A stretch of 64,000 nucleotides of DNA from Saccharomycopsis phalli (Eukaryota > Ascomycota > Saccharomycetes > Ascoideales > Saccharomycopsidaceae), in NCBI GenBank assembly GCA_020342235.1, contig CP073216.1, positions 496,001-560,000 on the forward strand, given 5' to 3'. The notes beneath the pieces were generated by a model that searched no databases, was not told the DNA's origin, and worked only from the letters and a program-made list of their open reading frames with translations. The translations under genes were made by a program, and so were the position numbers. Below, piece after piece: positions 10,143 through 20,157 of this stretch; position 1 is the stretch's first letter; each line of letters opens with the position of its first letter.

Positions 10143-10531
10143 TCATGACTCTTCCGCGGTCTCGTTGTCGGGGCTACTATCTTGGTTTGAATTTTCTATT
10201 TCGACTCTGACAGCCCCCTCTGCCAACGGTAGCTGCGTATCATAATCTTCCTGAGAATATCGGGCTAGACTTACTTTTAGTTAGTATAAAATATACACAT
10301 ATAGTTGATTATTAATATCCACTTACTTGTAGCCAAGGATATCACTCGCTTGATGTCGACCCAGTTTGACAATGCTACTTTTACTGCCTCGGTGCCTTTA
10401 TCGGTGCTTTCAAATCGCTCAATCAACGTTTCTAATTTCTGCTTCAATTGCTCAATAGAATAGGATACTTTCTCTAGCACCATTAATTCATTTTCTTTTT
10501 GTATCTTGACTCGTCGTATGTTTGTCTCCAT
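10143..10531 (-). CDS. DAD2: DASH/Dam1 complex subunit Dad2, one intron
   Basis: Two exons, 10327-10531 and 10143-10273, give 111 residues. Exon 1 encodes a helical N-terminus (EQLKQKLETLIERF) through NWVDIKRVISLAT. A GTAAGT donor opens a 53-nt intron with a perfect TACTAAC at 10280-10286. Taking the AAAAG acceptor gives ISLARYSQEDY, which keeps the same spacing from the conserved Trp to the ...EGDY motif as remembered S. cerevisiae Dad2. A second in-frame acceptor (TCTAG, 9 nt further) would drop three residues. The tail ends with LPLAEGAVRVEIE, matching the LPLPETMVRIRV end of yeast Dad2. Dad2 is part of the ring complex that couples kinetochores to microtubule ends. Divergent from SGO1. 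Confidence 0.85.
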
Positions 10532-10558
10532 CTTATTGGACAGGAATTAATTTTGATG

Positions 10559-10573
10559 CGCGAAAAGTAAACA
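10559..10573. promoter_or_regulatory. SCB-like and forkhead-like sites in DAD2-SGO1 promoter
   Basis: CGCGAAA (10559-10565) fits the SBF site CRCGAAA, and GTAAACA (10567-10573) fits the forkhead site RTAAAYA. They are separated by one base in the 124-bp region between the two divergent start codons. A further ATAAACA lies at 10631-10637. The matches are seen directly; binding is inferred. Confidence 0.45.
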
Positions 10574-10655
10574 TCCCACTGGGTTAAGAGTCCTGCATCT
10601 ACCGCTGTTTGTAACCATTTGATACAAAAGATAAACAATAGAAAACTAATATGCA

Positions 10656-11666
10656 ATGGCTCAACAGGATCAGATATCCGAACACAAGAGTTTATTGTTG
10701 AATAATCGATTGTTGGCTAAGCGGAACTCGGCAATGATGAGTAATATTAGTAAATTAGAGAACCGCGTCTCCCAGTTAGTTGCCGAGAATGTCCAGCTAA
10801 GACATCGATACACTACGGAAGATCAAGATAAGAAAGCATGGTACGATAATAGATTGTCAATGATTGAGACGTGTGTAATGGAGAAGCTTCAAGAGATTTC
10901 AGAAATTATTAGATATGCCAAGGGCCCATTGGACATGCCAATACAAGGCTTACAACAGATGAAACTGCCAAAGGCAATACAAAACAGACAAATTACAGAC
11001 AAGATTCAAGAGAAACGCGACCAGGAAATAGTTGCATCACCACAAATAGATACACTATTTCCTGCCGAGGTGCCACTACCAATAGACGCGTCACATACAA
11101 CTGCAAAAGAAATGCTGGTTGTGCCCAGGGAACGACAAAGAAAGCCCGACAAGAAGAAAATATCTCGATCAAATAGAAGAAAGTCGATGTATATATCATC
11201 AGAACCTCCAGAAGATATCGAGAAGGAGAAGCTAGACAATAGTGAGTCTAGTATTATAAGTATTGAAGAAAGTGATGCACTGGTACAGTTTGACCCGTTA
11301 ATTGGTACGCCAAATAACAAGGCAAAGAGAAGATATTCACAGGAGTTCAAAGTAAGTAAGCCGCAAAAGCCAAAAGAGCAAACGCAAATAGAAGAACTTC
11401 AAGACGATTCCAGCGACCTAATAAGCATTATTATATCACCAAAGAAAAACTCAAAGAGCGACGCCTCGGTTGGATTACCTACAATCCAGAAAAGACGAAC
11501 AAGGGGGGTGTCAATCAACTACAAATTGCCCTCTCTACGAACCAAAATGCGGCGTGAAAGTAAAGAGTCCGATGAAAATCAGATTACAAAGAAGCATAAG
11601 GCATCTCGCGTCGATAAGAAGCAGAGGAAACCACTTGGCTCGCTTTCTAATAACAGACAAACATGA
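10656..11666 (+). CDS. SGO1: Shugoshin Sgo1
   Basis: A 336-residue protein with the two shugoshin hallmarks. The N-terminal coiled coil (residues about 15-85, LENRVSQLVAENVQLRHRY) is the PP2A-B56 and homodimerisation region. The C-terminal basic box near residues 285-303 (RRTRGVSINYKLPSLRTKMRR) binds histone H2A phosphorylated by Bub1. The middle is variable and Ser/Lys rich. Shugoshin protects centromeric cohesin and senses tension at kinetochores. An out-of-frame ATG at 10651 lies 5 nt before the chosen start at 10656. The gene is divergent from DAD2 and converges on SSL2 with 34 bp between stops. Confidence 0.9.
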   Translation: MAQQDQISEHKSLLLNNRLLAKRNSAMMSNISKLENRVSQLVAENVQLRHRYTTEDQDKKAWYDNRLSMIETCVMEKLQEISEIIRYAKGPLDMPIQGLQQMKLPKAIQNRQITDKIQEKRDQEIVASPQIDTLFPAEVPLPIDASHTTAKEMLVVPRERQRKPDKKKISRSNRRKSMYISSEPPEDIEKEKLDNSESSIISIEESDALVQFDPLIGTPNNKAKRRYSQEFKVSKPQKPKEQTQIEELQDDSSDLISIIISPKKNSKSDASVGLPTIQKRRTRGVSINYKLPSLRTKMRRESKESDENQITKKHKASRVDKKQRKPLGSLSNNRQT

Positions 11667-11700
11667 TCTCATTAAATTTTATATATTATGAATTGAGGTA

Positions 11701-13995
11701 TTAACGTTTCTTCTTGTAGTACAATTTCTGTAACAATGAAGACTTTGGTGCTTCTTTTCGTGTCGTATGTTCCACATAAGCCATATCCTCACCACCAGCA
11801 TGCGACGCCAACGAACCCGAAGTTCTATTTGCCTTGGATCGTTTCTTGGTTCCTGATCTTCCACCAACAAAGTTCTCGCCATCCTCTCCCTTTTCCAATT
11901 CAGCGACATCCTCATTCTTCAATAACACATCCTGTAACAATTCTCTCCGTTCTTTGGCGGTGGAATAGGCTAAATTAGGAAGGTCTTCCATACCGTTCAA
12001 ATGGGTAATGACTTTGAAGGCATATCCCTGATCCACCAAAAAGGCTTGTCTTCTAGTAGAGTAGTACATCTCCAGGGTATCCTTTGACACCAAAGAATAA
12101 AAGAAGGCATTGAAACCCTCGTCATTTCTTCTCTTTGCTCGGAGAATTCTTCCCAATCGCTGTGCCTCTTGTCTTCTGGACCCATAGTGGGACGAAATCT
12201 GAATTAAACAAGTTGCTTCTGGTAAATCAATAGAAGTATCACCGACCTTGGATAAAAATATGGTATTCACCAACTCATTCTGTTTAAAGTTTTTCAAGAT
12301 CTTCAATCTTTCCTGCTGGGGGGTATCACCACAAATAAATGACTTGCCCAACTTCAATGCATATTCTCGAAGAGCATACACATTATCCGAAAACACAATG
12401 ATTTTGTCTCCTCTTTTTTCGTGATAATGGATCAAAAACTGGCAAGCCTGAAATTTAGTGGGGTTCATAACATACAAAAGAATCTGCTTTCTACTACTCT
12501 GCCGCAAATACTCTTGATAAAACTCGCTTGTCATTGGACACCACACTTCTGCACACTGGACTTTTGCAATATGTCCCTTTTGAGCCAAGTCCATCCAGTT
12601 GGCCTCGTATAATTTAGGCCCAATCAAGAAATTAAGGTCACCGATTTTGTCATCTTCTCTCACTAAAGTGGCGGTCAACCCCAATTTTGCATGTGCCTTG
12701 ATCGTAGTAATCACTCTTCTAAACATTGCCGCAGGAACAACGTGGACCTCATCCAAAATGATGAAACCCCACTCTCTCAGTGTCAAAAAGTCCATCACTT
12801 TCTGAGATTGATAAGACCGATTTCTGGTATTTGCAACCATGGAGTAGGTTGAAACCACCAATCCTGCATCTGTCTTGAACATTTGTTTAGACTCAGACGT
12901 GAAAACAGATACACTGTCGGGGTTAATGGTGCACCATTGCAAAAATTGATCCTTCCATTGTTCGGCAGACACCGACGACGTGCACAAGACAATAACAGAC
13001 TTTTTAATAGTACATGCGGCTGTAATACCCACCAACGTTTTCCCAGCACCACAAGGCAACACAATAATCCCTGATCTAGCTCTACTGTGTCCAAGCATCT
13101 TTCTCAAGGACTTTTCTTGATACGGCCGGACTTTAGTAGAGGCTTTTAAGCCAATATCCAATGTAGCATTGACGGTGTCGTTTTTGAACTCGTACTCTTC
13201 TAGCACTGGGTACTCAATCTCCTGGCATCGCCGCTTGATTTCTTCCACCGATTCTGCAACAATCTCGAAGGAATGTGTTTTGATTTCATCACCATCTACG
13301 TCATCTTCTTCCTCTTCAATAACCTCGACTTCTCCCTTGACATCTTTATCTTCCAGGTTCTTTTTTGTATCAATTTTCAACTTGCCAATGACAGGGTCTT
13401 GCAAAAGCATTCGAATGACCTCAGCCTCGGTACTCTCGACGAAATATTTATTATGCTTCAAAACGAGCTTGACTTTTCCGATAGACTTTGTGGACGACTT
13501 AATAAAGAATATAATCGACGGTGCAATTGGAATCTTGGAGAATCTGTTCAACACATCAATAATATCATCTCCCTTCAACCCCACCGAAACAGCAGCATAC
13601 AAAGAATGTCTTGTGATTCGATACTCGTGGATATGCGACGGTCTAGAAACCGGTTCGGAAATATCAATTAGAAACTCTTGGACCAATTCCGCCAAGGGAG
13701 AGAAAGATTCCAAGATGATTGTAATCTTGTCCCCGGCCTCATAAATCCACAAAGGCCGCAAGGCATGATCTTGCTTGAGCTTTAGAAACGAGAAATCAGT
13801 GCCTTTGAATATCTTAGATACCGCATCAGGTTTGTAGTCAGTATCAATGGCCAGATTAGTATTCTGCTTCGCTACCTTCTTTGGAGGCTCTGGATGCTGT
13901 CCATCGGACTCATACGAAGTATTAGTGCTATCTGAGTCATACTCTCCTTGCTCCTCTCGTAATGCTTGTTGAAGCGCACCTGTAACCTGTGGCAT
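11701..13995 (-). CDS. SSL2: TFIIH helicase Ssl2/Rad25 (XPB)
   Basis: A 764-residue SF2 helicase of the XPB family, the TFIIH translocase that opens promoters for polymerase II and acts in nucleotide excision repair. After an acidic N-terminus come the damage-recognition-type domain, Walker A LPCGAGKT (313-320), the DEVH box (415-418), the XPB-specific RED motif in ATLVREDD (about 446-448) and helicase motif VI ([15 protein letters not shown]). The C-terminal tail is basic. The protein is somewhat shorter than the 843 residues of S. cerevisiae, mainly at the N-terminus. The ATG at 13995 is used; no intron signals were seen upstream. Confidence 0.96.
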   Translation of the reverse strand: MPQVTGALQQALREEQGEYDSDSTNTSYESDGQHPEPPKKVAKQNTNLAIDTDYKPDAVSKIFKGTDFSFLKLKQDHALRPLWIYEAGDKITIILESFSPLAELVQEFLIDISEPVSRPSHIHEYRITRHSLYAAVSVGLKGDDIIDVLNRFSKIPIAPSIIFFIKSSTKSIGKVKLVLKHNKYFVESTEAEVIRMLLQDPVIGKLKIDTKKNLEDKDVKGEVEVIEEEEDDVDGDEIKTHSFEIVAESVEEIKRRCQEIEYPVLEEYEFKNDTVNATLDIGLKASTKVRPYQEKSLRKMLGHSRARSGIIVLPCGAGKTLVGITAACTIKKSVIVLCTSSVSAEQWKDQFLQWCTINPDSVSVFTSESKQMFKTDAGLVVSTYSMVANTRNRSYQSQKVMDFLTLREWGFIILDEVHVVPAAMFRRVITTIKAHAKLGLTATLVREDDKIGDLNFLIGPKLYEANWMDLAQKGHIAKVQCAEVWCPMTSEFYQEYLRQSSRKQILLYVMNPTKFQACQFLIHYHEKRGDKIIVFSDNVYALREYALKLGKSFICGDTPQQERLKILKNFKQNELVNTIFLSKVGDTSIDLPEATCLIQISSHYGSRRQEAQRLGRILRAKRRNDEGFNAFFYSLVSKDTLEMYYSTRRQAFLVDQGYAFKVITHLNGMEDLPNLAYSTAKERRELLQDVLLKNEDVAELEKGEDGENFVGGRSGTKKRSKANRTSGSLASHAGGEDMAYVEHTTRKEAPKSSLLQKLYYKKKR

Positions 13996-14244
13996 GATCC
14001 TTCTTTAAAGAGTGATGGATCTCTTTTGAAATTATCTTGTTGCAATAGTAAGCAATGCACCTGGACACCATAACCCGGACATCACGTTTAATGTGGCGAA
14101 TTTAGGACGCGACAAAAGAGACAATAACAAAGACCGGGTATACAAAGGGCGTGAATCAATACAAGTCTTTTTATATAGTGCTTTGTTTTGATTATACTAT
14201 ATCAGCCATATTTGCAATAGAGTTTTACCTATGACTTTTGTGCT

Positions 14245-16116
14245 ATGGCTAGCCCGGAGGAAGACCTTGATGCAGTTTCTAATCTTACGATAACGGACCA
14301 CTTACCTTCGGATCTCGTGAGATCGCTCTGGATCATCCAATCTTTAAACCTAAAAATTGAGACTATAAAGCTGACTATTTATAGGAAATTGAACGTCTTG
14401 AAGTCGATTGATGAGTTGGTGTCCAAGTGTACTGCAGGTGCCAAGACGCAGGAAAAGGGTATTAAGCGACTTGGACTCTACCAGGCTGAATTGTATGAAC
14501 AGGTGAAGCAGTTGAACGGTCATGTGATGAAGCTTTTTGACGAATCAATTCTGGAGGCCACAATGCTTTGCCTGTTTATGGACAATGCCTCTTATTATTT
14601 AAACGAGTGTAATTCCGAATTGGTCCAGTCCATATTCTATCTTGGTTTGGACACACTGTCATTGCAGCAGTTCCTCGAGGCGTCTCCTAAGCGATCTATG
14701 CCGAAATTGTCAAAGAAGATTCTCAAAGAGTTTGGCCAAGCAAACCAGACTGTCGGGAAGGTAGACAAGGTCATAAAGGAGAACGAGTGCTTCCAGCGGT
14801 ACGGGGATCCGAGTCTACTGTTTCCTGGCAGAGAAGAGCAATTCCAGAAACTAATTACCAGTTGCTTTAAAAAATGGAGTGGCATTTCCGTAAAGAACGA
14901 CTTGAAGCACTATAAGCGGTCGCAGCTAATATTCTCTTTGCTATGTCAAAACGACCAATTTGACAAGGCTCATGAGTTGAATGGATATGCAAGACCTAAG
15001 GTGAAATTGGTAATCAAGAACCCATGCTTTAATAAAACCTCCGAGGGATCGCTCTGTCATGAAGAAGCTCCAGTTGTGACACCCAAGCTTAAGTTGACCC
15101 TCAAAGGTCTGCCTGTCAACCTGGTGTCCTTGCCAAAAATAAAACCCACGGCGACGCACAACAAACTGTCGCCAAATGATAGCAATATATCTTCCCGAGT
15201 TCGACGTGCAACGGTATCCACGTACAATGGTGCAAGTGATAAACAAGAGCGTACTACCAAGGTAAACAAAGAACTTCAGAAGTTGGAGGCTAAACAAGAG
15301 CGTACTACCAAGGTCAACAAAGAACTACAGATGTTGGATGTTAAACAAGAGGAAAGCGTATATTGTACCTGCCGTACTGGATCAGCCGGTAAAATGATTG
15401 CTTGTGATGACCGTAAGTGTAACTATGTCTGGTATCATTACAAGTGTCTAGGGTTGAGGCCGTCATTTGAGCCTGCCAAGAATGAGAAATGGTACTGTCC
15501 TGAGTGCCAAGTTAGACACCCACCAAAGCCACAGGCTGTCAATATAGTGGCCAAACAAATGACCAAGACAGTGGCTAAACAAATTACCAAGACAGTGGCC
15601 AACCAGACTAAACTGCTGCCTATAGTTGAAGTAACCAATGTAAAGCCCAAGCCAAGCGAGATCAAGAAACATGAGAGAACCAGACCAGTGAGACAGGCCA
15701 GAGAGATTGCAAACCAGAAATTCAAATCGACCAAACCAGCCAGTACATCACACAAGCCAGGGAATCTTTCAGAAGCCAAGGCAACTAGATCCACGAGACA
15801 AAACGTGGTAACGAGCACGAAAGAAAACGCAACACAAGAGGCAACTATGCCTGCTGAAGTAGCAGTGACCAAGAAACAAACATCGATAATTTCGGAGACA
15901 AAGAGACAGTTGCGGTCTGTTTCGTCAAGGAATGTGGAAGGTGCGACTGAGCCAAAGGCGGCTGGTGAATTGATGCTGGAGGATGCTCCTTCAAAGCGAC
16001 GAAAGGTCAGCAGGACACACAAGAAGCGAGTTCCTAACAGGCGAGAGATGGTTATTGAGGATTTTCTACAGGACGGCTCTGCTAGTCCCTTGTCGGACAT
16101 TGAATATGAAATGTAA
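14245..16116 (+). CDS. YNG1: ING-family PHD protein, Yng1-like (NuA3)
   Basis: A 623-residue protein with an ING-type N-terminus (DHLPSDLVRSLWIIQSL near residues 18-34, matching the DHLPCELIRSL start of Yng1) and a PHD finger at about 372-417. The finger has the usual Cys4-His-Cys3 set (YCTCRTGSAGKMIACDD, WYHYKCLGL, WYCPEC) that reads H3K4 methylation. Yng1 targets the NuA3 histone acetyltransferase. Unlike the 219-residue S. cerevisiae Yng1, this protein has a roughly 200-residue basic tail after the finger and a long insert before it, including a 17-residue tandem duplication. Pho23 or Yng2 are alternatives, but the N-terminal match favours Yng1. Divergent from SSL2. Confidence 0.7.
   Translation: MASPEEDLDAVSNLTITDHLPSDLVRSLWIIQSLNLKIETIKLTIYRKLNVLKSIDELVSKCTAGAKTQEKGIKRLGLYQAELYEQVKQLNGHVMKLFDESILEATMLCLFMDNASYYLNECNSELVQSIFYLGLDTLSLQQFLEASPKRSMPKLSKKILKEFGQANQTVGKVDKVIKENECFQRYGDPSLLFPGREEQFQKLITSCFKKWSGISVKNDLKHYKRSQLIFSLLCQNDQFDKAHELNGYARPKVKLVIKNPCFNKTSEGSLCHEEAPVVTPKLKLTLKGLPVNLVSLPKIKPTATHNKLSPNDSNISSRVRRATVSTYNGASDKQERTTKVNKELQKLEAKQERTTKVNKELQMLDVKQEESVYCTCRTGSAGKMIACDDRKCNYVWYHYKCLGLRPSFEPAKNEKWYCPECQVRHPPKPQAVNIVAKQMTKTVAKQITKTVANQTKLLPIVEVTNVKPKPSEIKKHERTRPVRQAREIANQKFKSTKPASTSHKPGNLSEAKATRSTRQNVVTSTKENATQEATMPAEVAVTKKQTSIISETKRQLRSVSSRNVEGATEPKAAGELMLEDAPSKRRKVSRTHKKRVPNRREMVIEDFLQDGSASPLSDIEYEM
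15241..15342 (+). repeat. 51-bp in-frame tandem duplication inside the YNG1-like gene
   Basis: Two copies (15241-15291 and 15292-15342) encode KQERTTKVNKELQKLEA and a near-identical second unit; a third unit starts (KQEE). The copies differ at only a few bases, which suggests a recent duplication. It lies just before the PHD finger. Confidence 0.85.
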
Positions 16117-16172
16117 AAATTGTAAATTAATCTATGACATACATAATATACATGAGGGAATGTAAGCGAGTT

Positions 16173-17807
16173 TCAGCTAGCAGGGTGGTTCTCCCAAAGT
16201 GGGCTGTCAAAAAAGTACAACCAGCTCAAAGCGAACCAGCTTCCAACGACGCCAAGTGCACAATAGACACTAATGCACATGAGTCTAAAGAACTGGAGCT
16301 TTCCCAAGATGCCGGCGGCATCGCCCATTGCGTCCAAGACGCCGCAAAAGACAATTAGCGGCACAAGTCCGATGATGTAGGTGATGGCCAATCTGTCAAT
16401 GAAGAAGACTCTTCTGGAGATTGAGGACGAGACACGTGTGACTTGGCGGAACGACACAAAGTAGATCAAGCACCAGACATATGTGTATAATGACTTCAAT
16501 AGCCATAGCTCAGGTGTGTACAAGAGCGGAAACAATGAGGTGTAGCCGGCGCTGACAAGCACCAAGAAAGCGGACAAGAATCGTCTATCATCCACGACTA
16601 GGAACGAGAACGGGATGATCACCAACATGATTGCCTTTTCGTGGACGTGCCAGCCAAACAAGAAGGAGGCATAACCACACAAGGTCAATGCGCCCAAGAA
16701 GCGGGAGTAAGATGGCGTGAAGAGAAGCGGGGCGACTGCTTGCAATTGGTAGAACAACGTCAAGATGAACGTGGCATTTGGAGGCACATCTGGGAGGATG
16801 GTGAAGGAGACGTCCTGGACCAAACCTCTGGTGTTTGAGGAGAGGACCAACTTGTTTAAGATGACGTCCTTGCTGAGGTTTGGGAAGCCAAGAAAGGTCA
16901 TTGTCTTTGAAAAGACCGGGACTCTGATGCCGAGCTGGGCGAGGATTCTGTCAAAGAAGGAGTATAGAGCCCAGGCATTTGGGGCCCAGTATGCATGGGT
17001 GAGGCCTCTGGAGAAGGGAAAGAGTCTCGAGAGCAATTGCGGGATCTGGTTATAGTAGACAAACGGGCCGAAGCAAAGGGCGAAGATGAAGATGACTATG
17101 GAGCCCAATTTCGCGAGTGCGGGTATATTGAACCAGGACAAGGGGTTTGTTACCAGGGCCAGGTAATTAATGCCATAGGCACCAAGGAGAAAGAAAAAGT
17201 AAGCTGGCGACAAGTAGAGGAATATATGCTTGAAACAGAGTGCCGTGGCAAACAAGGCGCCACACCAGAGGTACTTTTTCTCTCTGACTGCGACGATTGA
17301 GCCGACAATGAACCCGAATAGGAACCCGTTGTACTGGAAATGGATATGGTCGAGGATCAAGAAGCCAGGAGACAAGGCGATGGAGCTGGCGACGACAAAG
17401 GCCCGCTGTTTGGCGGCATTCAGGGAGGTGTTGACGTACCATTGGAGCATCCAGAACAAAAACACCTCTGAGCCAATGACGGTGAGACGTTGGAATGCAA
17501 TGGTTGGGAATGAGTACTGTCCGACTGGGACGATATCCAAGCAGCCGTCTTGTTTGACCACGCGAGGCACTAGGCAGGACAAGAGGTACTCGAAATAGGC
17601 GAAGAACGGCGGGTAGTCCAAGGTCCATTGGCTGGTGGCCTCATAGTACCACTGCTTCAAGGGAAGATTCGAGGTGATGGCGAGCCAGTTTCTGTGGACA
17701 TCAAAGTCGGTTGAATGATACGTGTTGAACAACAAGACCTTCAAGAAGAAGCCCGCGATCCATATTTGCAAGAGCGAGTAGTTTCTTGGATGATCCGCCT
17801 CAGGCAT
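16173..17807 (-). CDS. ALG8: ER glucosyltransferase Alg8
   Basis: About 544 residues and roughly a dozen membrane segments of the ALG6/ALG8 glucosyltransferase family. The luminal loop near the N-terminus reads STDFDVHRNWLAIT then WTLDYPPFFAYFEYLLS, and LDHIHFQYNGFLFG follows near residue 165. These are diagnostic for Alg8, which adds the second glucose to the dolichol-linked oligosaccharide in the ER (S. cerevisiae Alg8 has 577 residues). The frame extends 11 codons upstream to a TTG, so the ATG at 17807 (MPEADHPRNYS) is chosen. It converges on the YNG1-like gene with 56 bp between stops. Confidence 0.93.
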   Translation of the reverse strand: MPEADHPRNYSLLQIWIAGFFLKVLLFNTYHSTDFDVHRNWLAITSNLPLKQWYYEATSQWTLDYPPFFAYFEYLLSCLVPRVVKQDGCLDIVPVGQYSFPTIAFQRLTVIGSEVFLFWMLQWYVNTSLNAAKQRAFVVASSIALSPGFLILDHIHFQYNGFLFGFIVGSIVAVREKKYLWCGALFATALCFKHIFLYLSPAYFFFLLGAYGINYLALVTNPLSWFNIPALAKLGSIVIFIFALCFGPFVYYNQIPQLLSRLFPFSRGLTHAYWAPNAWALYSFFDRILAQLGIRVPVFSKTMTFLGFPNLSKDVILNKLVLSSNTRGLVQDVSFTILPDVPPNATFILTLFYQLQAVAPLLFTPSYSRFLGALTLCGYASFLFGWHVHEKAIMLVIIPFSFLVVDDRRFLSAFLVLVSAGYTSLFPLLYTPELWLLKSLYTYVWCLIYFVSFRQVTRVSSSISRRVFFIDRLAITYIIGLVPLIVFCGVLDAMGDAAGILGKLQFFRLMCISVYCALGVVGSWFALSWLYFFDSPLWENHPAS

Positions 17808-17885
17808 GGGTACACACACTACAGAAAAAAGAACACTCAAAATGTAAATACATGTACGGTACTACGAGCCCTGGCTCTGTCTAGG

Positions 17886-17936
17886 GCTTCACTGCGGCTA
17901 AAGCTTCACTGCGGCTAAAGCTTTGTTGCGGCCAAC
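17886..17936. repeat. 17-bp tandem repeat across the GOR1 stop codon
   Basis: Two exact 17-bp copies (17886-17902, 17903-17919) and a diverged third (17920-17936). The GOR1 stop codon (complement of 17915-17917) lies in the middle copy, and the third copy codes for the end of the protein. Confidence 0.8.
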
Positions 17937-18952
17937 TCTCGCAAGTTGACAGGCGACACAGCCTTGCCTGTCTTGTCAAAACCGGAAATGTTTTCCATTC
18001 CCAACAACTCAAACCCGTGCCAGGTGTCAATGGCACCTCCACCGTTGTGACTGGTGACAGTCACGTTCTTCAACTCACGGTACTCCTTTCTGACCTCTGG
18101 CTCATCGTAGAACACGTCCAAACCTGCTCCGTGCAAATGGCCGGATTGGAGGGCCTCGATAAGCGCATCGTCATCGACCAACTTTCCTCGGGCAATGTTG
18201 ACAAACGACGAGCCCTTTTTGAACTTGGACAACACTTGCTTGTTGACAAACTTGTCGGTAAAGGCTGGGGTGGCCAACACCACCACGTCACTGACACCCA
18301 ACATCTCGTCCAACTCCTTGTAGAAGGTTGCTCCGACCTTGGCCTCATCAGAGGCAGATCTCTGGTACAAGTCGTAGTAGACAATCTTCATGCCCAAGGC
18401 ACTCGAGGCCTTTTCTGCGATTCTGTAACCAATCTTGCCCATGCCAATGACACCCAAGGTGTGTCCGTTTGGATTGTGCGATGTGAGCACCACATCGTTG
18501 TGGGCCTTTTTGAACACCTCAGTGTCTCCGCTGATGGCAGCCTTGAAACTCCAGCCGAGGTTTCTGAGCACCCCGATAATGTGCCAGATGGCAAGGTCTC
18601 CAACGGCCTCGGTTGGGGCCGAGCCTCCGTTACAGTAGACAATGCCACGCTTGCTCAAGGTTGGAATGTCCATCCAGTCGAACCCAGCACCGGCCATGGC
18701 AATGATCTTACAGGACTCTGGAAGCAAGTCAATGAGCTCCTTGTCCCAGTTGCCCATTTGTGCACCGTCGTTCCAGAACGGTCTGTAGATACCAAAGAAG
18801 TCGCCAAAACGCTTTTCCTTCAAGGCAGCCTTGAAGGACTCACGGTCAAGAGCGTCGTTGACGACAATGTCAAACTGCTCCTTGAACTCGTCATACTTGG
18901 CGAGATTGTAACGGATAGGGCCTCCCAATTGCAACACGATTTTCTTTGCCAT
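17915..18952 (-). CDS. GOR1: Glyoxylate/hydroxypyruvate-type 2-hydroxyacid dehydrogenase (Gor1-like)
   Basis: About 345 residues of the D-isomer-specific 2-hydroxyacid dehydrogenase family. Visible are the NAD(P)-binding loop GVIGMGKIG, the catalytic Arg in NIARGKLVDDDALIEAL, the Glu in LDVFYDEPEV and the His in VTSHNGGGAI. Length and sequence best fit yeast Gor1, which reduces glyoxylate to glycolate. The frame begins with TTG at 18985; the first ATG, 18952 (MAKKIVLQLGG), is used. The C-terminus ends in TKL, similar to but not a standard PTS1 peroxisomal signal. The last codons and the stop lie inside a 17-bp tandem repeat. Tandem with ALG8 on the same strand. Confidence 0.85.
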   Translation of the reverse strand: MAKKIVLQLGGPIRYNLAKYDEFKEQFDIVVNDALDRESFKAALKEKRFGDFFGIYRPFWNDGAQMGNWDKELIDLLPESCKIIAMAGAGFDWMDIPTLSKRGIVYCNGGSAPTEAVGDLAIWHIIGVLRNLGWSFKAAISGDTEVFKKAHNDVVLTSHNPNGHTLGVIGMGKIGYRIAEKASSALGMKIVYYDLYQRSASDEAKVGATFYKELDEMLGVSDVVVLATPAFTDKFVNKQVLSKFKKGSSFVNIARGKLVDDDALIEALQSGHLHGAGLDVFYDEPEVRKEYRELKNVTVTSHNGGGAIDTWHGFELLGMENISGFDKTGKAVSPVNLRELAATKL

Positions 18953-19092
18953 TTTTACTGCAGACAAGGTGCAACCTCGGGCCAAATATAAGCAGTGTCA
19001 TATAGGCTATTTCTCGGCTGGAGGCACGCGTCGAGACTAGCCATTCGACACCGGAAACGGGCCATTAAACGATGCGACGAGAGCTAGGAGGG

Positions 19093-19136
19093 GGCTATTT
19101 TATATTTTGTGGCCACACGACAAATATAAAATAGCC
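19093..19136. repeat. Perfect 15-bp inverted repeat with 14-nt loop
   Basis: GGCTATTTTATATTT at 19093-19107 is the exact reverse complement of 19122-19136. The sequence CCACACGACAAATA also occurs twice in direct orientation (from about 19113 and 19135). It lies about 140 bp upstream of the GOR1 start and could form a cruciform or hairpin. Confidence 0.85.
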
Positions 19137-20058
19137 ACACGACAAATAATGTATATATTCATCGGCACACTGGCTAAACCCCACACATGTACGGGCATTT
19201 GTATTTACGACACATGACAACTTAAAATTACCGACAACAGTATTTTTAGGGTTTGGCCAATTGCTACCGAGATCTCTGAAAATCCAATTGACTCTGAATA
19301 AATCGTATTCCCCAATACTCATAGCAATCCTCGACGCACAGCTGCTGCAGCCAGTACTAATGGGGTCAAAATTACCCATGCCAACTATTGTCCATTGGCA
19401 ATTAAAGTTTCACCCTCTGGTGGCCAGGCTCAGTGGGCTACATATTTATCAATGTTCCATTGGCGTTTTGCAGCATGCGCAATATTCCTCTGGACCTGTT
19501 ATCCATGTTTATCACGGGACGCAACCCATGGTGTACCAGACACGAAAACACATTTTGTAATTGAGACAAAAAAAAAAAAAATGAAAACAAGACGCCTTTT
19601 GCTCTAACGAGGATTCAGGGGAGCTGTTATTGCCGTTGCAAACAGTATTAGGCGACTCCACAGTCCCTGAAACCTAAACTGCATGGCATGGCACTCAAAA
19701 TTCAAAGCTAAAACCACTGCAGTTGCTCTCCCATATTGCTAAATTTAGTAGACACAACCTAAGATTAGGGCGGAAATCTTTACCTGATTTAGGAGTACAC
19801 TTTTATTGTTTACCAGTTGCCATTTGATACCTTTCTATTTATAGATATCGTTGATCCTGCGTGCTGTGAGTGGTGCCTCTACTTTCCAGAATAGAGCCGA
19901 TATAATAATACGTCCTTTGAAAGTATATCAACAGACAAATCCGACTGTCAATTGCGCAATTGAACTAGATCGTCAGCACCACTCTCCTTTGCCAATACGA
20001 TCACAGCTAAGAATACGTCGGATATAGTACATGACGCAATAGAACAATCATAGAGCAT

Positions 20059-20142
20059 CAGACAAGTACATTAGACAAGCACCAGACAAGTACATTAGAC
20101 AAGCACCAGACAAGCACATTAGACAAGCACCAGACAAGCACA
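20059..20142. repeat. 24-bp tandem repeat
   Basis: Three near-identical 24-bp units from 20059 to 20130 plus a partial fourth. Each unit consists of two 12-bp halves that share AGACAAG, so the period is also 12 bp. Located about 80-160 bp upstream of the zinc-ribbon gene. Confidence 0.9.
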
Positions 20143-20157
20143 CCAATACACATACAC

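Noticed and set aside
19261-19560. Frame of about 99 codons in the GOR1 spacer
   Set aside because: Overlaps an equal frame on the other strand and shows no protein-like features.
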